From: Datisca glomerata
Taxonomy: Eukaryota > Streptophyta > Magnoliopsida > Cucurbitales > Datiscaceae
DNA length: 64,000 bases
Reading direction: 5' to 3'
NCBI GenBank assembly: GCA_003255025.1
Contig: QANY01007421.1
Coordinates: 744,001-808,000, forward strand
Part shown: positions 11,888 through 22,984 of the stretch, piece after piece
Numbering within the stretch: the first letter of the stretch is position 1
How the letters are laid out: every line of letters begins with the position of its first letter
Program-made: the position numbers and the translations under genes
Notes under the pieces: generated by a model
What the model was told of the DNA's origin: nothing
Databases searched by the model: none
The model's input: only the letters and a program-made list of their open reading frames with translations

Positions 11888-14004
11888 TGTGATAGTAGTT
11901 GGTATGTGCATCTACGCAAGCGCATGTATCGTTAACAAGTAATAAGGTGATAAGTGAGTGTCGATCTCCATAAAGAATAGGGAACACACATTATTTAAAT
12001 GACCAAAACAGAGTTAGTTTATAAGAAAAGGCTGTAGCAAATTGTTTGATTAAAGTGCACAAATAAAAAAACTAAAGTGTACTGACAACCACACGGAGAA
12101 AGGTAACTAAAATTTCTAAGATATTCATTATGAAAGATGGGCTAGTATAGTCAAATCCCGCATCATATACTTTATCAATATTAATCCTGCTTTTATTGCT
12201 ATAGTATCTCAACAACATTACCTTAGCTTAAAAGCAGAATAAACTGTCGTTTGTGAGATCATCAAGTATAGCCTAACTCTCTTCGAATCAAAGTTCAGTC
12301 ATATTTTACGTTGATCATTTAAGTTCCAGTCAAAGGGTTGTTAGGTAAGTTCATATGTCTATGTAACTCACAAAATGCTTAAATCTACAGGAATCTACGC
12401 CCATGTATTTTTTATTTAAACATTCAAGCATCGGTTATGTTTTTCTTTAACCAAAATGCTAAAAAGATCCTTCCAATAAAAAACATCAATACGATAAAGT
12501 AAATTCCAATTTCAGTTTACCATACTAGCCTCAAAGTGATTAGCTCATAATGAGCTCAAATTCAAGAACATAATATCTCGAATCCATTTTTTCCAACATA
12601 AAGAAAGAAATGGGTAAATGCAGTACAAAGATTGAAATGTAGTAAAAGAGAGAGAAAGGAATAAAGTAGTTATTTTATGTTCTTGTCTTCTTCTCCTTCT
12701 TCCTTCCGTCTTCTGTTGTCTACTTCATTTTCTTCTCTTTGCAGGTTCACCTTTGTACTAGGCAGCTATCGGCTTCCTTTTGTAAAATATCTCCTACCCC
12801 ATCTAAAAATAGAAGCCTTTGTCTTATATAACAGCCTCAGGAACTAAGGTTTCCTTTTGGCATGGGGGCACGTGTCTAGCTACTAGGAGATAAGGGGACC
12901 ACAGGTGGCAGGCGCTGCGACACCTGGATAACAGTTTCTGATGCAAATGATTTCCTCTTTTTGAATTCAGCACCAACTAATCCATGCGCCAGACTACAAG
13001 CCAAGCTTGTAATACACGGCAAGAGCTCTAAAACTAGGATTTGTTACAGCATTGAAGAATACCAAGCTTTGCAAACTATCATGCACCAAAGAAGCCTAAT
13101 TCGTTAAATGCCTAAAAATCACTAGAAAGGCTAGCATGAAATTGAATCTAACCCTAAAACTACATATTCGGCTATGAAATAAAGGAAAGCATTGAAAACA
13201 CCGATATATCCCTAAAACAAGCAACAATTCAAACTTCAGAACGCTAAGATAACCCTAAAACATAAATCATTACTCGCCCTCGAGAGATGCAGACCTAAAC
13301 TACAAAGATCTAACAAAAAATCACAACTAAAGCTATTTTGACAATTCAAAGCAAGCTAAAAGTTTTTTTTAAAACTTTTTGGCCATTTTGCTACAGCATT
13401 ATTATGCACCATAGTTTAAAAATAGATTATTATCAACATGCTGACTTCAGACATAAACCAATTCCCTAAAGTGAATGTGTGCTACGAGTAGAGCCACTAC
13501 TTTATAATGTAAAGGCTAATTTAATTCCAAGGTTATTGGCCCAAAGATCTCTAACTTAAGCAATCCTTACTCCATTAAGCACAACACACTTTAACAGGTG
13601 ATAAATAATTATCATTAATCATAAAGGGAATTTAACAACTGCAATGCAATCCTTAATAACTTGGCTTCTCTTTTTTTTTTTTTTGCAATAAGGTAAAGGA
13701 TTAAAATCCCTATCTTGTTATGCTGCTTTTTATGGGAATGTCAATATTGGTGATGAAAGCACCCAATTACTCAATAACAAAACCAACAAGGTTGCTACTT
13801 AAATTTTACGCGTTGAAATGCTATAGCAAGCTCATATCTCAGGCTTCCTTTTTTCGCGGATGACAACACTTTTGGTGAAGGCAAATGGTTATTTAGTAAC
13901 CTAAAATAAAGGAGCTCTTCTATCCTTTTATTCAATAAATCTTTTAGAAGCCAAGGGAATTTTTTCAGTAGCTTTATACACATTTTCAATACACAACAAT
14001 TTCA
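11888..14004 (-). repeat. Probable 3' LTR of minus-strand gypsy element
   Basis: On the minus strand the segment would start after a purine-rich tract (TTTTGGGGGAGGGAAATTG, near 14003-14021), as expected for a polypurine tract before a 3' LTR. It ends in ...CTATCACA at 11888. A TATATAAG-type box on the minus strand lies near 12820-12830. No second LTR copy is in the window for comparison, so the boundaries are inferred. Confidence 0.45.
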
Positions 14005-14689
14005 ATTTCCCTCCCCCAAAATTATTTTCATCTAATAGCATACTGAATCTAGCAGAATAGGGTACCTACTTAGAGCCTTAAACCTCACTTGGGATTAAAG
14101 TATCCTAAGTTTTTAGGGTTTTGAAAACAAATAGAACAGCCATCAAGAGAAAATATAACTTGCAAAGAAAAACATAAACAACTAAATAGAAATATTTAAC
14201 AACCAAACTAAAATTAAACACATCATAGAAAGGAAGGGTTACTCCCTCCCCAAAACTTAAACCAGGCAGTTTTAAATAACTATCCAAAATAATATTGTTA
14301 AAATAAAAAGGGAAGAGAAAGGAACTCCCCTTGCTGTTGCAGCATAGGTTGCTGCAGCATACCCACATTTCTTACTACTTAGAGGCGCTTAGCAGGCTAC
14401 CCCTCTTTTTTTATGCTGCCTTTAGGGCTGACAGTTTCTTCTTCATTGACTTTATCTCTTCTTGTAGTTGATCATGCAATAGAAGCCTTTTTTGTCCAGG
14501 GCTTTACTCTTTTCTCCAGATGCTGCAGCAGATTCTATTTTCTTGACTATCTTGGCCTCGAGGCTTGGCGTGAACAATTTTTTCTTGCACTTGTCTTTGG
14601 GCTTCTTAGGTAAGCTTCAGTGGTGGTGGTGGTGTGGGCTCCACCTCATCTTCAGCACTTTCTTCTTCATCAAACTCCTCCTCTTTCTC

Positions 14690-16044
14690 ACTATCAATTA
14701 CTCCTTTTTCTCACTCTGATTCCTCCTCCACCATTTTTCAACTGCTTCACTCTCCTTACTGCTACTTCTACTTTCATCTCTTCGAACTCTTCATTTTCAT
14801 TCCCTACCTCTTCTTCGTGCTCTTCCTCTACCTCTTTGTTTGCGTCCTCTTCTTGCTTACCTTCCTCATCTTTCTCCTTTCCTTCCTTCTTCCAGGGATA
14901 AAGAAGGATTTTAGGGAAGGAAGGGAATGGCATGGAGGGCTTTGACAAATTCTTTTGCAGGCACTTCCTTAATTCAAATCTTTGTGTTGCACATATTCCC
15001 AAAAGACTTGCTGTTGCTGCTCCTGATGCTACAGTAGACTGGCCAACCGCTTTTGGACCACGGCTTGACTTTTGGCTTCCCCATAAAGAGTGCACAACAT
15101 CAAATATGTATCAGTGGTGTCTTATTTATAAAAGGGGGCACTAAGGGGATCGGAAGAGGATGCTCCAACAGTAGACCCACTTGGTCCTTTGTCATTTTCA
15201 GCCGCAAAACTATGAATAACATACAATTATATGAGCCCTCTATTAACTAGCTTTTCCTCATTCTGCATGCATGGTACATCGTTAGCAATACATAATTTTG
15301 ATATAAGGCAAGGGAAAATAAAGAACCAACTTTCTTAGGAACAACAATCTTGAGTTCTTTCAACAAAATCTTACAAACATTGATGGTCTTACCAAAAATG
15401 ATTGGATGAAGTAAAATCAGCCTATCCTGAGTCATGATTTAGATGTGGGTTGTGGGGATTAGAGCATGATAAAGGAATTGATACAAGACCTTAGCTTTAG
15501 GGGTTAGAGCAGTCCTTAAGAAAGTCTTAGCTCTTCGGTTGAGGTGCTATGCCATTTGGTACCAAGCATTGTAAGGTCTTTCAACATGCTTTCCAAAATA
15601 GAGTCAGTAACATTTGTAGCGATAACAGGATACTCATCTTCAAAATCAGCTAAATAAAAAACACCATTAAGTTACGCAGATGTTACAGTGATTTCTTTAC
15701 CTCATAGACTTACTTCTGATTTCTTTAGGTCATAGTTTGCATAGAATTTCTTCACCAGCGGGACAAGAATGGTCTCTTGATGATCACAAAATTTCTCCCA
15801 CTTTCTCTGTTGGATGATTTCAGCTATGTCCTCTGGCAGTCCCAAAGTTGGTTCAGTCCGAATGAAGAGTGTTTTCCTTAGGTTCTTCTCCTCGTACTTT
15901 TATCCTCGTGGAATTTCAGCTATATCCTCGTGGAATTTTCTCATACGAATCTCCTCCTCGTACTTCACTCACAAACCTTGCTACCTTTGAAAAGTGTTTT
16001 CCTTAGGTTTTTCTGGTAGGTTGAGCAGATTTGGAAGAAGACAT
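14690..16044 (-). pseudogene. Athila-type extra ORF (putative plant transposon protein), decayed
   Basis: A minus-strand ORF starts at the ATG at 16044, just after the integrase region, and is broken early. Later frames contain RKWEKFCDHQETILVPLVKK and RLILLHPIIFGKTINVCKIL, phrases I associate with the plant transposon-protein domain (Pfam Transposase_32 type) in Athila-like elements. The last part (14694-15095) has an acidic Glu-rich tail. In Athila elements this position is sometimes called env-like, but the function is unknown. The serine-rich plus-strand frames here are the antisense of this tail. Confidence 0.6.
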
Positions 16045-16199
16045 TTTTAGGGCTGCTAAAGCTTTTAGAAAGACTATTTTGGAAGACGATAGGCTTTTGA
16101 ATATGAGAATGTTTCGTGTAGGGTAAGGTGAGGATTCTCAATGCTCACGTAACTTAATTGAGGATTTCATAAGTCCCACCTCATTCTCAATAATGTTTG

Positions 16200-17250
16200 A
16201 CTCTCTCCACATTTACCTTGAACTCCTTTCCTAATTTTTCATCAAGCAGACGCAAGTCCATCAGGATATACTTTCATCAACGTAAATGATCCAGACTACC
16301 TAGACTTTAGCTTCCCAGGAAATAGCATTACCTTGAGTTAAATAACAAAACGTTTTCTCTTGTCTTCAATTCTCTGTTCACTATTCTATTATCATGCAAC
16401 TTCTTTGTTTTTTTTCTTGTAGTTTTTAGAATTCTCGTAGGAGAACATTCTGAATTCTTCCAGCTAGTTCAATTGTAAAATCCTTTAGTTTCCAGCAACT
16501 CAAAGATCCAAATTCAACTTCTTGGTTGCCTAGAAAGCGTTATGCTAAAGCTGTAGAGCCAAATGGAAATCTTTCCCAAATACCAACCTATAGGGAAACA
16601 TCCCTAAAGATGTATTGTAGAATATTTTGTAAGCCCATAGAGCATCATCCAACCTGATTGACTAGTCTTTTTTACTAGGATTTATCACTTTTTTAATTAT
16701 CTTTTTATCTCCCTATTTAAGAGCTCCACTTGGCCACTGGTTTAGAGATGATATGCTGCAGTAATTTTGTGCTTCACTCTATATTCGGCCAACAGTCCTT
16801 TAAAATCTTGTTGTAGAGGTGTGTTCCCTTATCATTGATAATGGCTTAAGGTGTCCCGAGCCTGGTGAAAGTATTCTTTTGAAGAAATTTGATTACCACC
16901 TTGGCATTATTGGTTAGCAAAGTTGTAGCTTCAATTACTTTGATACATAATCCACTACCACAAGTATGTAAAGATTTCCAAAGGGCTCCACCTTTAAGAT
17001 GTCATTGAGAGGCATCTCCTGCTTTTGGGATATGTTACCTATCATTTGGCATCTGTCACACCCCTTTGCCATCTCATGCGCATCTCTGAAAAGTATAGGC
17101 CAAAAGTATCCATATTGTAACACTTTGGAAGCTGTGCTCAGGCCTCCCAAATGTACTCCATATGGAATGGAATTGCTGAAGAATTCCTTGCATCTTTACG
17201 TCTGGAACACATCTCACGTGGATTTGATCAGGACTTTGTTTGTATGAGAA
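16200..17250 (-). pseudogene. Gypsy integrase (catalytic part deleted)
   Basis: At 16935-17150 the minus strand shows the zinc-binding end and the core: GLSTASKVLQYGYFWP, CDRCQ, then FGNLYILVVVDYVSK. The family normally has a WGIDFMGPF-type segment between these, holding the first catalytic Asp; it is missing, apparently by an in-frame deletion. Downstream, stop-broken frames continue through the second half of the core (AIINDKGTHLYN). Confidence 0.75.
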
Positions 17251-17259
17251 TAGATCATC

Positions 17260-18740
17260 CTAGTAGTAGGTGTAGGTCTTTACTTGTTGAAAGAATATTT
17301 TCATTTATTGTGCACTGAAATCAGGGGGCAAGACTCCACTAACAATGTAGTTAGCCATGTCAGCATAATATGAGACTTTTATTGTTGTCACTACAAGCAG
17401 CTGCTCATCAGGGAAGGTCTCTAATATAGCAAATTCTTCATCAGCTTTGACTTCTATGTCAAGTCTGGACAAGTGATCAACCACTTGATTTTTAGTTCTC
17501 TTCTTATTTCTCATTTCCAAGTCAAACTCTTACAGAAGTAATACCCATGTGATCAGCCTACGCTTGGCATCCTTCTTGGCAATCAGATACTTAATAGTAG
17601 AATGGTCAGTAACACAGTCACTTTAGAACAATTAAGTATGATATGAATTTATCAAAAGCAAACACAACTGCCAATAGCCCTTTCTGAGTAGTGGTATAAT
17701 TTAGTTGAGCATTAATTAAAGTCCTTCTAGCATAGTAAATTGAAAGAAAATTTTTACCTTTTCTTTACCCTTGCATTGCTCCAACTGCATAATCATTAAC
17801 ATCACGCATAGTTCAAAGGGTAGCTCCCAATTAAGAGTTACTATAACATGTGTTATGATTAAAGCCTTTTTTAGTTCTAGGAAAGTAGTCATACATTCAC
17901 TAGAGAAATCAAAAGCTCTATTTTGCTCTAGCAAAATCCACAAATTTTTGAAAATTTTTGAAAAATATTTTATGAACATTTTGTGAAAACCAACATAGCC
18001 TAAGAAACTCCTAATTCCTTTTATTGAATTAGGTGGAGGAAATTTTTCAATCAATTAAATTTTACACTTGTCTACCTCTATGCCTTTTAATGAGACTTTG
18101 TGGACTATACCTTTTTGGACCATAAAATGACATTTCTCCTAATTCAGAACAAGATTTGTTTCCTCACATCTCTCTAGAACTCTTTCTAGGTTAGACAAAC
18201 ATGCAAGATAACATTCACCAAAAAAAAGAAAAATCATCCATAAATATCTCTAGAGTGTTCAACCATGTCTGTGAAGATTGTCATCATGCACCTTTGAAAT
18301 GCTTCTGGATTATTGCATCTAAATGACATTCTCCTAAAAGCAAATGTTACAGATGGGCATGTGAAGGTGGTGTTATCCTAGTCCTCGAGACCTATTACAA
18401 TCTGATTATAACCAGAGTAGCCATCCAGGAAACAATAATACTCCTTCCTTACCAGCCTGCCAGCATTTGGTCTATAAAAGGTAGAGGAAAATGATATTTT
18501 CTGGTTGCCTTTTTCAGCTTGCGGTAATCCATACATACTCTCTATCCGTTAACTTTTCTGGTGGGGATTAGCTCATTCTGCTCATTTGCTACAATAGTCA
18601 CTCCCCCTTTCTTGGGTACACATTAAACTGGACTCACCCAAGCACTATTAGAAATTAGGTAGATGATGTCTGCATCTAACCTTTTTATAATTTCTTTCTT
18701 CACTACCTACTTTTTAATGGGATTTAGCCTCATTTAATGC
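17260..18740 (-). pseudogene. Gypsy reverse transcriptase and RNase H (decayed)
   Basis: Read on the minus strand from 18740 downward: CVPKKGG, RVCMDYRKL, then FMDD with both active-site aspartates near 18230-18243. Next come the connection segment IKGIRSFLGYVGFHKMFIKY (17716-18054), the RNase H stretch DHSTIKYLIAKKDAKRRLI, and VVDHLSRLDIEV (17305-17520). Order and wording match Athila-like Ty3/gypsy. Multiple stops make it inactive. Confidence 0.8.
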
Positions 18741-19166
18741 TCAATAGAATTGCTACAACCTTCTTCCAATATAATTTTATGCATGCAAATGGATGGGCTT
18801 ATACCTTTAATGTTTGGCATTTACCAACTAATGGCCTTGTTGTACCTTCCCAAGACTTCAAGAAGTAGCTTCTCATGTTCATGGCTTAAGGATGATGAGA
18901 TGATGATGGGGAGAGTACTTTTTTCTCCTAAATATGCATACTTCAAATAAGTTGGCACTGGTTTCGATTCCAATATGAGTGGTGCTTCAATGGAGGCAAA
19001 TATGGTTTAAAGGTTCTCTTCGATAGCCATAAAGATTCAATTTTCTTTCCAAACTTTAGAGTGCTCTGTTTTGCATCCAACCATGTAAATGCAGCTTCAT
19101 CTTCCTCACTGCTTTCACCATCAAAATCCCTTCAGTTTGACTCTGTCAAGATGATATTGCAACAAC

Positions 19167-19439
19167 TTACAAACATTTGTCCATCATTATAGAATCCATC
19201 ATAGATAGAGCAACACATTCCTCCACCTCCTCATCTAAGTATCTTATGGCATCAAAAACATTAAAAGTTATCTCCTCATTTTTTACTCTCATAGTTAATT
19301 CTCCTTTTTGAACATCAATGACAGTCCTCCCAGTATCTAGGAAGGGCATTCCTAAAATTTTGGGAACCTCTTTATCAGCCTCATAGTCTAGGATGATAAA
19401 CTCAGTAGGAAAGATAAATTTATCAACTTTCACTTGCAC
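19167..19439 (-). pseudogene. Gypsy aspartic protease domain region
   Basis: A 90-residue open minus-strand frame with FIILDYEADKEVPKILGMPF, LDTGRTVIDVQKGELTMRV and EEITFNVFDAI. This is the retropepsin-like region typical of Athila/Tat gypsy polyproteins. It lies between RT (below 18740) and the gag C-terminal region (above 19818), as expected. Paralogous pieces lie at 11585-11836 (minus) and 38752-39081 (plus). Confidence 0.78.
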
Positions 19440-19817
19440 ATCCTCTATTTTTCCCTAGGATACACATAAGACCTATCTACTAATTGTAAGGTGAAGTAGG
19501 CCTCGCCTTTCCTATTCCTTATCTTTTAAACACAGATAAGGGCATAAGGTTAATTCCAGCACTTAAGACACATAAAGTTCTACCACATTGTGTATTATTA
19601 CCTATTGTACACGGGATTATGAAGCTACTTGGATCTTTCAATTTGGGAGGACTCTTATTTTAAAGGATAAGAATACATTCTTGAGTTAAAGTTATGGTTT
19701 CAAATTCCCCTAGTCTTCTTCTCCTGATGAGAATATCCTTCATGAACTTCATATAATTGGGCATCTGCTGTAGTGCTTTCATAAGGGGTATATTTATATG
19801 AAGCTACTTCAGTATGT

Positions 19818-21035
19818 CTAAGAACTTGTTGAATTGATTGTCCATCTTTTTTTCTGTAGTCTTTGAAAATGAGGCAAGGGCCTCTCTACTTCAACCACTG
19901 GTTTCTTTACAACTTTAGGAATCGTTTCTTGAGATGTTGTAGCACTCGACTCTACTACATCCTTGCTTGAGCTTTCTTCCATTGTTCTGTGTTTAGATTC
20001 ATCTTCTTTCTCTCTCTCAGGCTGAGCTGTGACTTTTCCACTTCTCAAGTAAATACCCTTACAAATGCTCTTTGCCTTCCCTTCGAGGGTTCTCAATATT
20101 ACTAGGCAGAGATCCTTGGGGTCTTGAATTTAGGGCATTAGCTAACTGCCCCACTTGATTTTTTAAGTTCCTACATTGGTTGTGCTTGTTGGCATTGGCC
20201 TTGTACTAATGTAGCTCCGATACTTAGGTTTTTTTATCATATTTGTTAGAGATGAGACTTGGGCTATCAAAGCAGTCATTGCATCCAACTCATGGACTCA
20301 TGCAACTCTCTTAGTTGTTGTAGCAACAACTACTCTAGTTGTAGGTCATTGATAGTTGTTACTTGTAGTTCTTTCTAAAATCTCACAGGTTTCATTATAT
20401 GACTTGGATAAAATGGTTCCCCTAGTACAAGCATCAACCATCAATCTGGTAGAAGAGTTCAATCCATTGTACAAAGTTTCTAATTGTACACAGTGGGGTA
20501 TGCCATGATGTGGGTATTTCCTTAGCAAATCCTTAAATCTCCCTCATGCTTCATAAAGTGATTCATCCTCTAGTTCATGAAAAGAGGTGATATTATTTCT
20601 AAGGTTAGCATTCTTCATAGGAGGGAATCACTTCTTCAAAAACTTCTCGGCCAAATCATTTCAGCTATTGATTGAGTCAGGGAGCAGTGAGTTGAGCCAT
20701 GTTCTAGCTCTGTCTCTCAACGAATAAGGGAACAACCTTATCCTTAATACATCTTCAGAGGCTCCAGGAATCTTGAATGCATAACTTACCTCCAAAAACC
20801 GTCTTAGATGGAGATGAAGTTCTTCAGAGGGTAGTCCATTAAATTGCCCCACTGTATGTAGCATTTGAAACATAACTGGCTTCAATTCAAATTGAGAGCC
20901 TTCGATTTCAAGTCTCACAATGCCAGGACTCATAGCTTGTGGTTGTAATATGGAATAATCCCGTATTGATCTCTCCTTATCATTTGCTATTACTATGACA
21001 TTGTCACCATTGTTTCCATCTATTTTCTTCTTATC
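19818..21035 (-). pseudogene. Gypsy gag (Athila-like), 5'-truncated
   Basis: Minus-strand pieces 20661-20933 (FELKPVMFQMLHTVGQFNGL, LRIRLFPYSLRDRARTWLNS), 20346-20528 (HGIPHCVQLETLYNGL) and 19818-20096 give the retrotransposon gag core and the Lys/Glu-rich tail. Reading continues upstream to about 21035, where hAT sequence begins abruptly. The gag N-terminus, primer site and 5' LTR are therefore gone. Confidence 0.78.
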
Positions 21036-21830
21036 TTACTATGTCAATTTGTATTACTTCTGATTTATGGAGTGCACGTGATACATTGGGGTACATTGTT
21101 GTTACCTCACATTTTATTGATTATAAATGGAAGTTAAATAAAAGAATACTAGATTTTCGACGATGTGATTACCCTCACACATGTAATGGGATTTTTCAAT
21201 ATATTATGAGTATATTGCGTGAATATAGTATTTCTAATAGAATTTTCAGTATCACTCTTGATAATGCTAGTGCGAACGATAGTGCTATTAATTTATTCAA
21301 AGATAATTTTGCTCTTAATGCTAATGAAAATTCTTTATTACAAATGCGGTGTGTTTATCATATACTTAACTTAGTTGTTAAAGTTAGACTGGAACAAATA
21401 TCACCGTATTTGAAAGAAATACGTTCTGATATTTCTTATACTATGAATTCAAATACTAGACAGCAAGAATATTTAAAATCATGTAAAGATTTTGGTTTAA
21501 AACCAAGAAAGCTACACTTGGATATAGTAATTTATAAATTTTTTGAAATAGAATATGGAATTAAAGAAAATGATGAGTTAAATATTTTACAATGGTGGAA
21601 AGAAAATTCACGAGTTATCTAATTTTTTCTATTATGGCGCGTGATCTACTAACCCATATGGTCTCTACAGTAGCATCAGAGTCTTCTTTTAGTGCAGGTG
21701 GACGTGTAATTGAAGAAAAAAAAGTAGATTAACTATTGATATTGTTAAAGCCCTCATTTGTGTTAAGGATTGAAGTGATGCCATCAAAAGAAAACAACAA
21801 CGATAAGACAACATCATTCAAGATTTTCAA
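21036..21830 (+). pseudogene. hAT-superfamily transposase remnant
   Basis: The open frame 21041-21622 begins TSDLWSARDTLGYIVVTSHF and continues with the ILDF...SITLDNASANDSAI segment of the hAT catalytic core. An internal deletion then joins directly to the C-terminal dimerisation region: ILQWWKEN and, after a frame shift, STVASESSFSAGGRVIEEK at about 21665-21720. The BED zinc finger and the middle of the core are missing. Related families are the plant zinc-finger BED/ricesleeper-like transposases. Neither terminal inverted repeat was found. Confidence 0.82.
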
Positions 21831-21971
21831 GATTTAGATGTTAATGAAAATGAAGTATGGATGATTCTTAAAGTCTTGTATGGGTTAGTTCTTATGACTA
21901 GTACTCTTGTTCCTTTTCTGGGTTTTCCCCAATGGGGTTTTTTTCCGAAAAAGTTTTAACGAGACTAGCCC

Positions 21972-22020
21972 GGGGGGGGGGGGGGGGNNNNNNNNNNNNN
22001 NNNNNNNNNNNNNNNNNNNN
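21972..22020. other. G16 run followed by assembly gap (33 N)
   Basis: A run of 16 G at 21972-21987 is directly followed by N from 21988 to 22020. The G run at a contig edge is likely a sequencing artefact. Continuity between the hAT remnant and 22021 onward is not assured. Confidence 0.95.
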
Positions 22021-22429
22021 ATTTTTTAGATTGTTGCAAGTGATTGATAAATAGGTAGGTGTCAACCTAGTTGGGATGTACCTAATTTATAGTGATACAA
22101 CTCTCAAATTTAATAAATAATAAATAATAAATTTATGATACTTTATTATAACTTTTTGTTTAAATGAATACTTTATTGGGATGTACTGAATTTATAGTGA
22201 TACAAGTATTAAATTCAATGAATAAAAAATTATTTTACTTAGTATGACAAGTTTTTCTACTGACATTCTAAAATAAAAAATGAAAATAATTAAAAGAAAT
22301 GCAACATGACTTCCATATAATTTAGTGGTAATCACTATACTTCATCTATTCTTCACCAAGATTCAACTCTCTCCATTTATATTTTTGAGAACTAAATCAC
22401 ATTAAAGAGAGGGGATACGGGCCGGTTCA
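22021..22429. other. AT-rich spacer with a degenerate ~105-bp tandem duplication
   Basis: No coding signal. The phrase TTGGGATGTAC followed by AATTTATAGTGATACAA occurs at 22071 and again at 22176, so about 105 bp is duplicated in tandem with divergence. Confidence 0.5.
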
Positions 22430-22555
22430 GCGGTTCATTCCGGGCCGCTGGGAATTCCAGGCGGCCCGGCCCGGTATCGGCTTGTGAACCGCTTGAAAAT
22501 GCCCGACCCGGCCCGTGAACCGGTCGGGCCGAGCATTGTCGAGCCGGTCCGGTAG
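22430..22555. other. GC-rich GGCCCGG tract, possibly hAT-associated
   Basis: A strongly GC-rich island in AT-rich DNA, built of repeated GGCCCGG/CCGGTTC motifs in both orientations. Such tracts occur in the non-coding ends of some plant hAT elements, and a hAT remnant lies upstream. The link is inference, because the gap intervenes. Confidence 0.35.
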
Positions 22556-22912
22556 AAACCAAAATGACGGGACTTCGACACCCCGTCGTGTTCTGCTAAA
22601 ACACGACGGGGACTCTAATCCCCGTCATTTTCTCCGTCGAAAATAAAACGACGGGGCTGCCACACCCCATGTTCTGCTAAACCACGATGGGTACTCTAAG
22701 CCCCGTCGTTTTAGATATTAGAAACTAGACCGACGGGGCTTCTAACCCCATCATGTTTTGCTAAAACATGACGTGGACTCTAAACCCCGTCGTACTTTGT
22801 ATCTTTTAATACAATGGTGGTTGGGGAACACTACTTACTCTTTGACGATGGATTTCTTTAGCCCTGTTGTGCCCATTTTTTATGCGCGTGAAAAAGTATA
22901 TTTGTAGTAGTG
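22556..22912. mobile_element. CACTA-type transposon terminus with hairpin subterminal repeats
   Basis: Three tandem units of about 80 bp each contain an inverted repeat (for example CCCCGTCGTGTT paired with AACACGACGGGG around 22590). The block ends in TTTGTAGTAGTG at 22901-22912, the complement of a CACTACTACAAA terminal repeat. This is the layout of one end of a CACTA element. The other end was not found and may lie in or before the gap. Confidence 0.6.
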
Positions 22913-22984
22913 AGTCCTCATCACAATAGTAGTCTGCATTAGAAAGTTCTTTTGCATCATGTAACATTGTTTTCACTCCCCTTC

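Larger units (their letters stand above)
11888..21035 (-). mobile_element. Athila-like Ty3/gypsy element, 5'-truncated
   Basis: On the minus strand the order is gag, protease, RT, RNase H, integrase, extra ORF, polypurine tract, probable 3' LTR. The total is about 9.1 kb. The 5' LTR is lost at the junction with a hAT remnant at about 21036. Confidence 0.72.

Noticed and set aside
14413..14945. Ser/Phe/Leu-rich plus-strand ORFs resembling membrane proteins
   Set aside because: They are the antisense of the Glu-rich tail of the minus-strand Athila ORF; hydrophobicity comes from reversed GAA/GAG codons.
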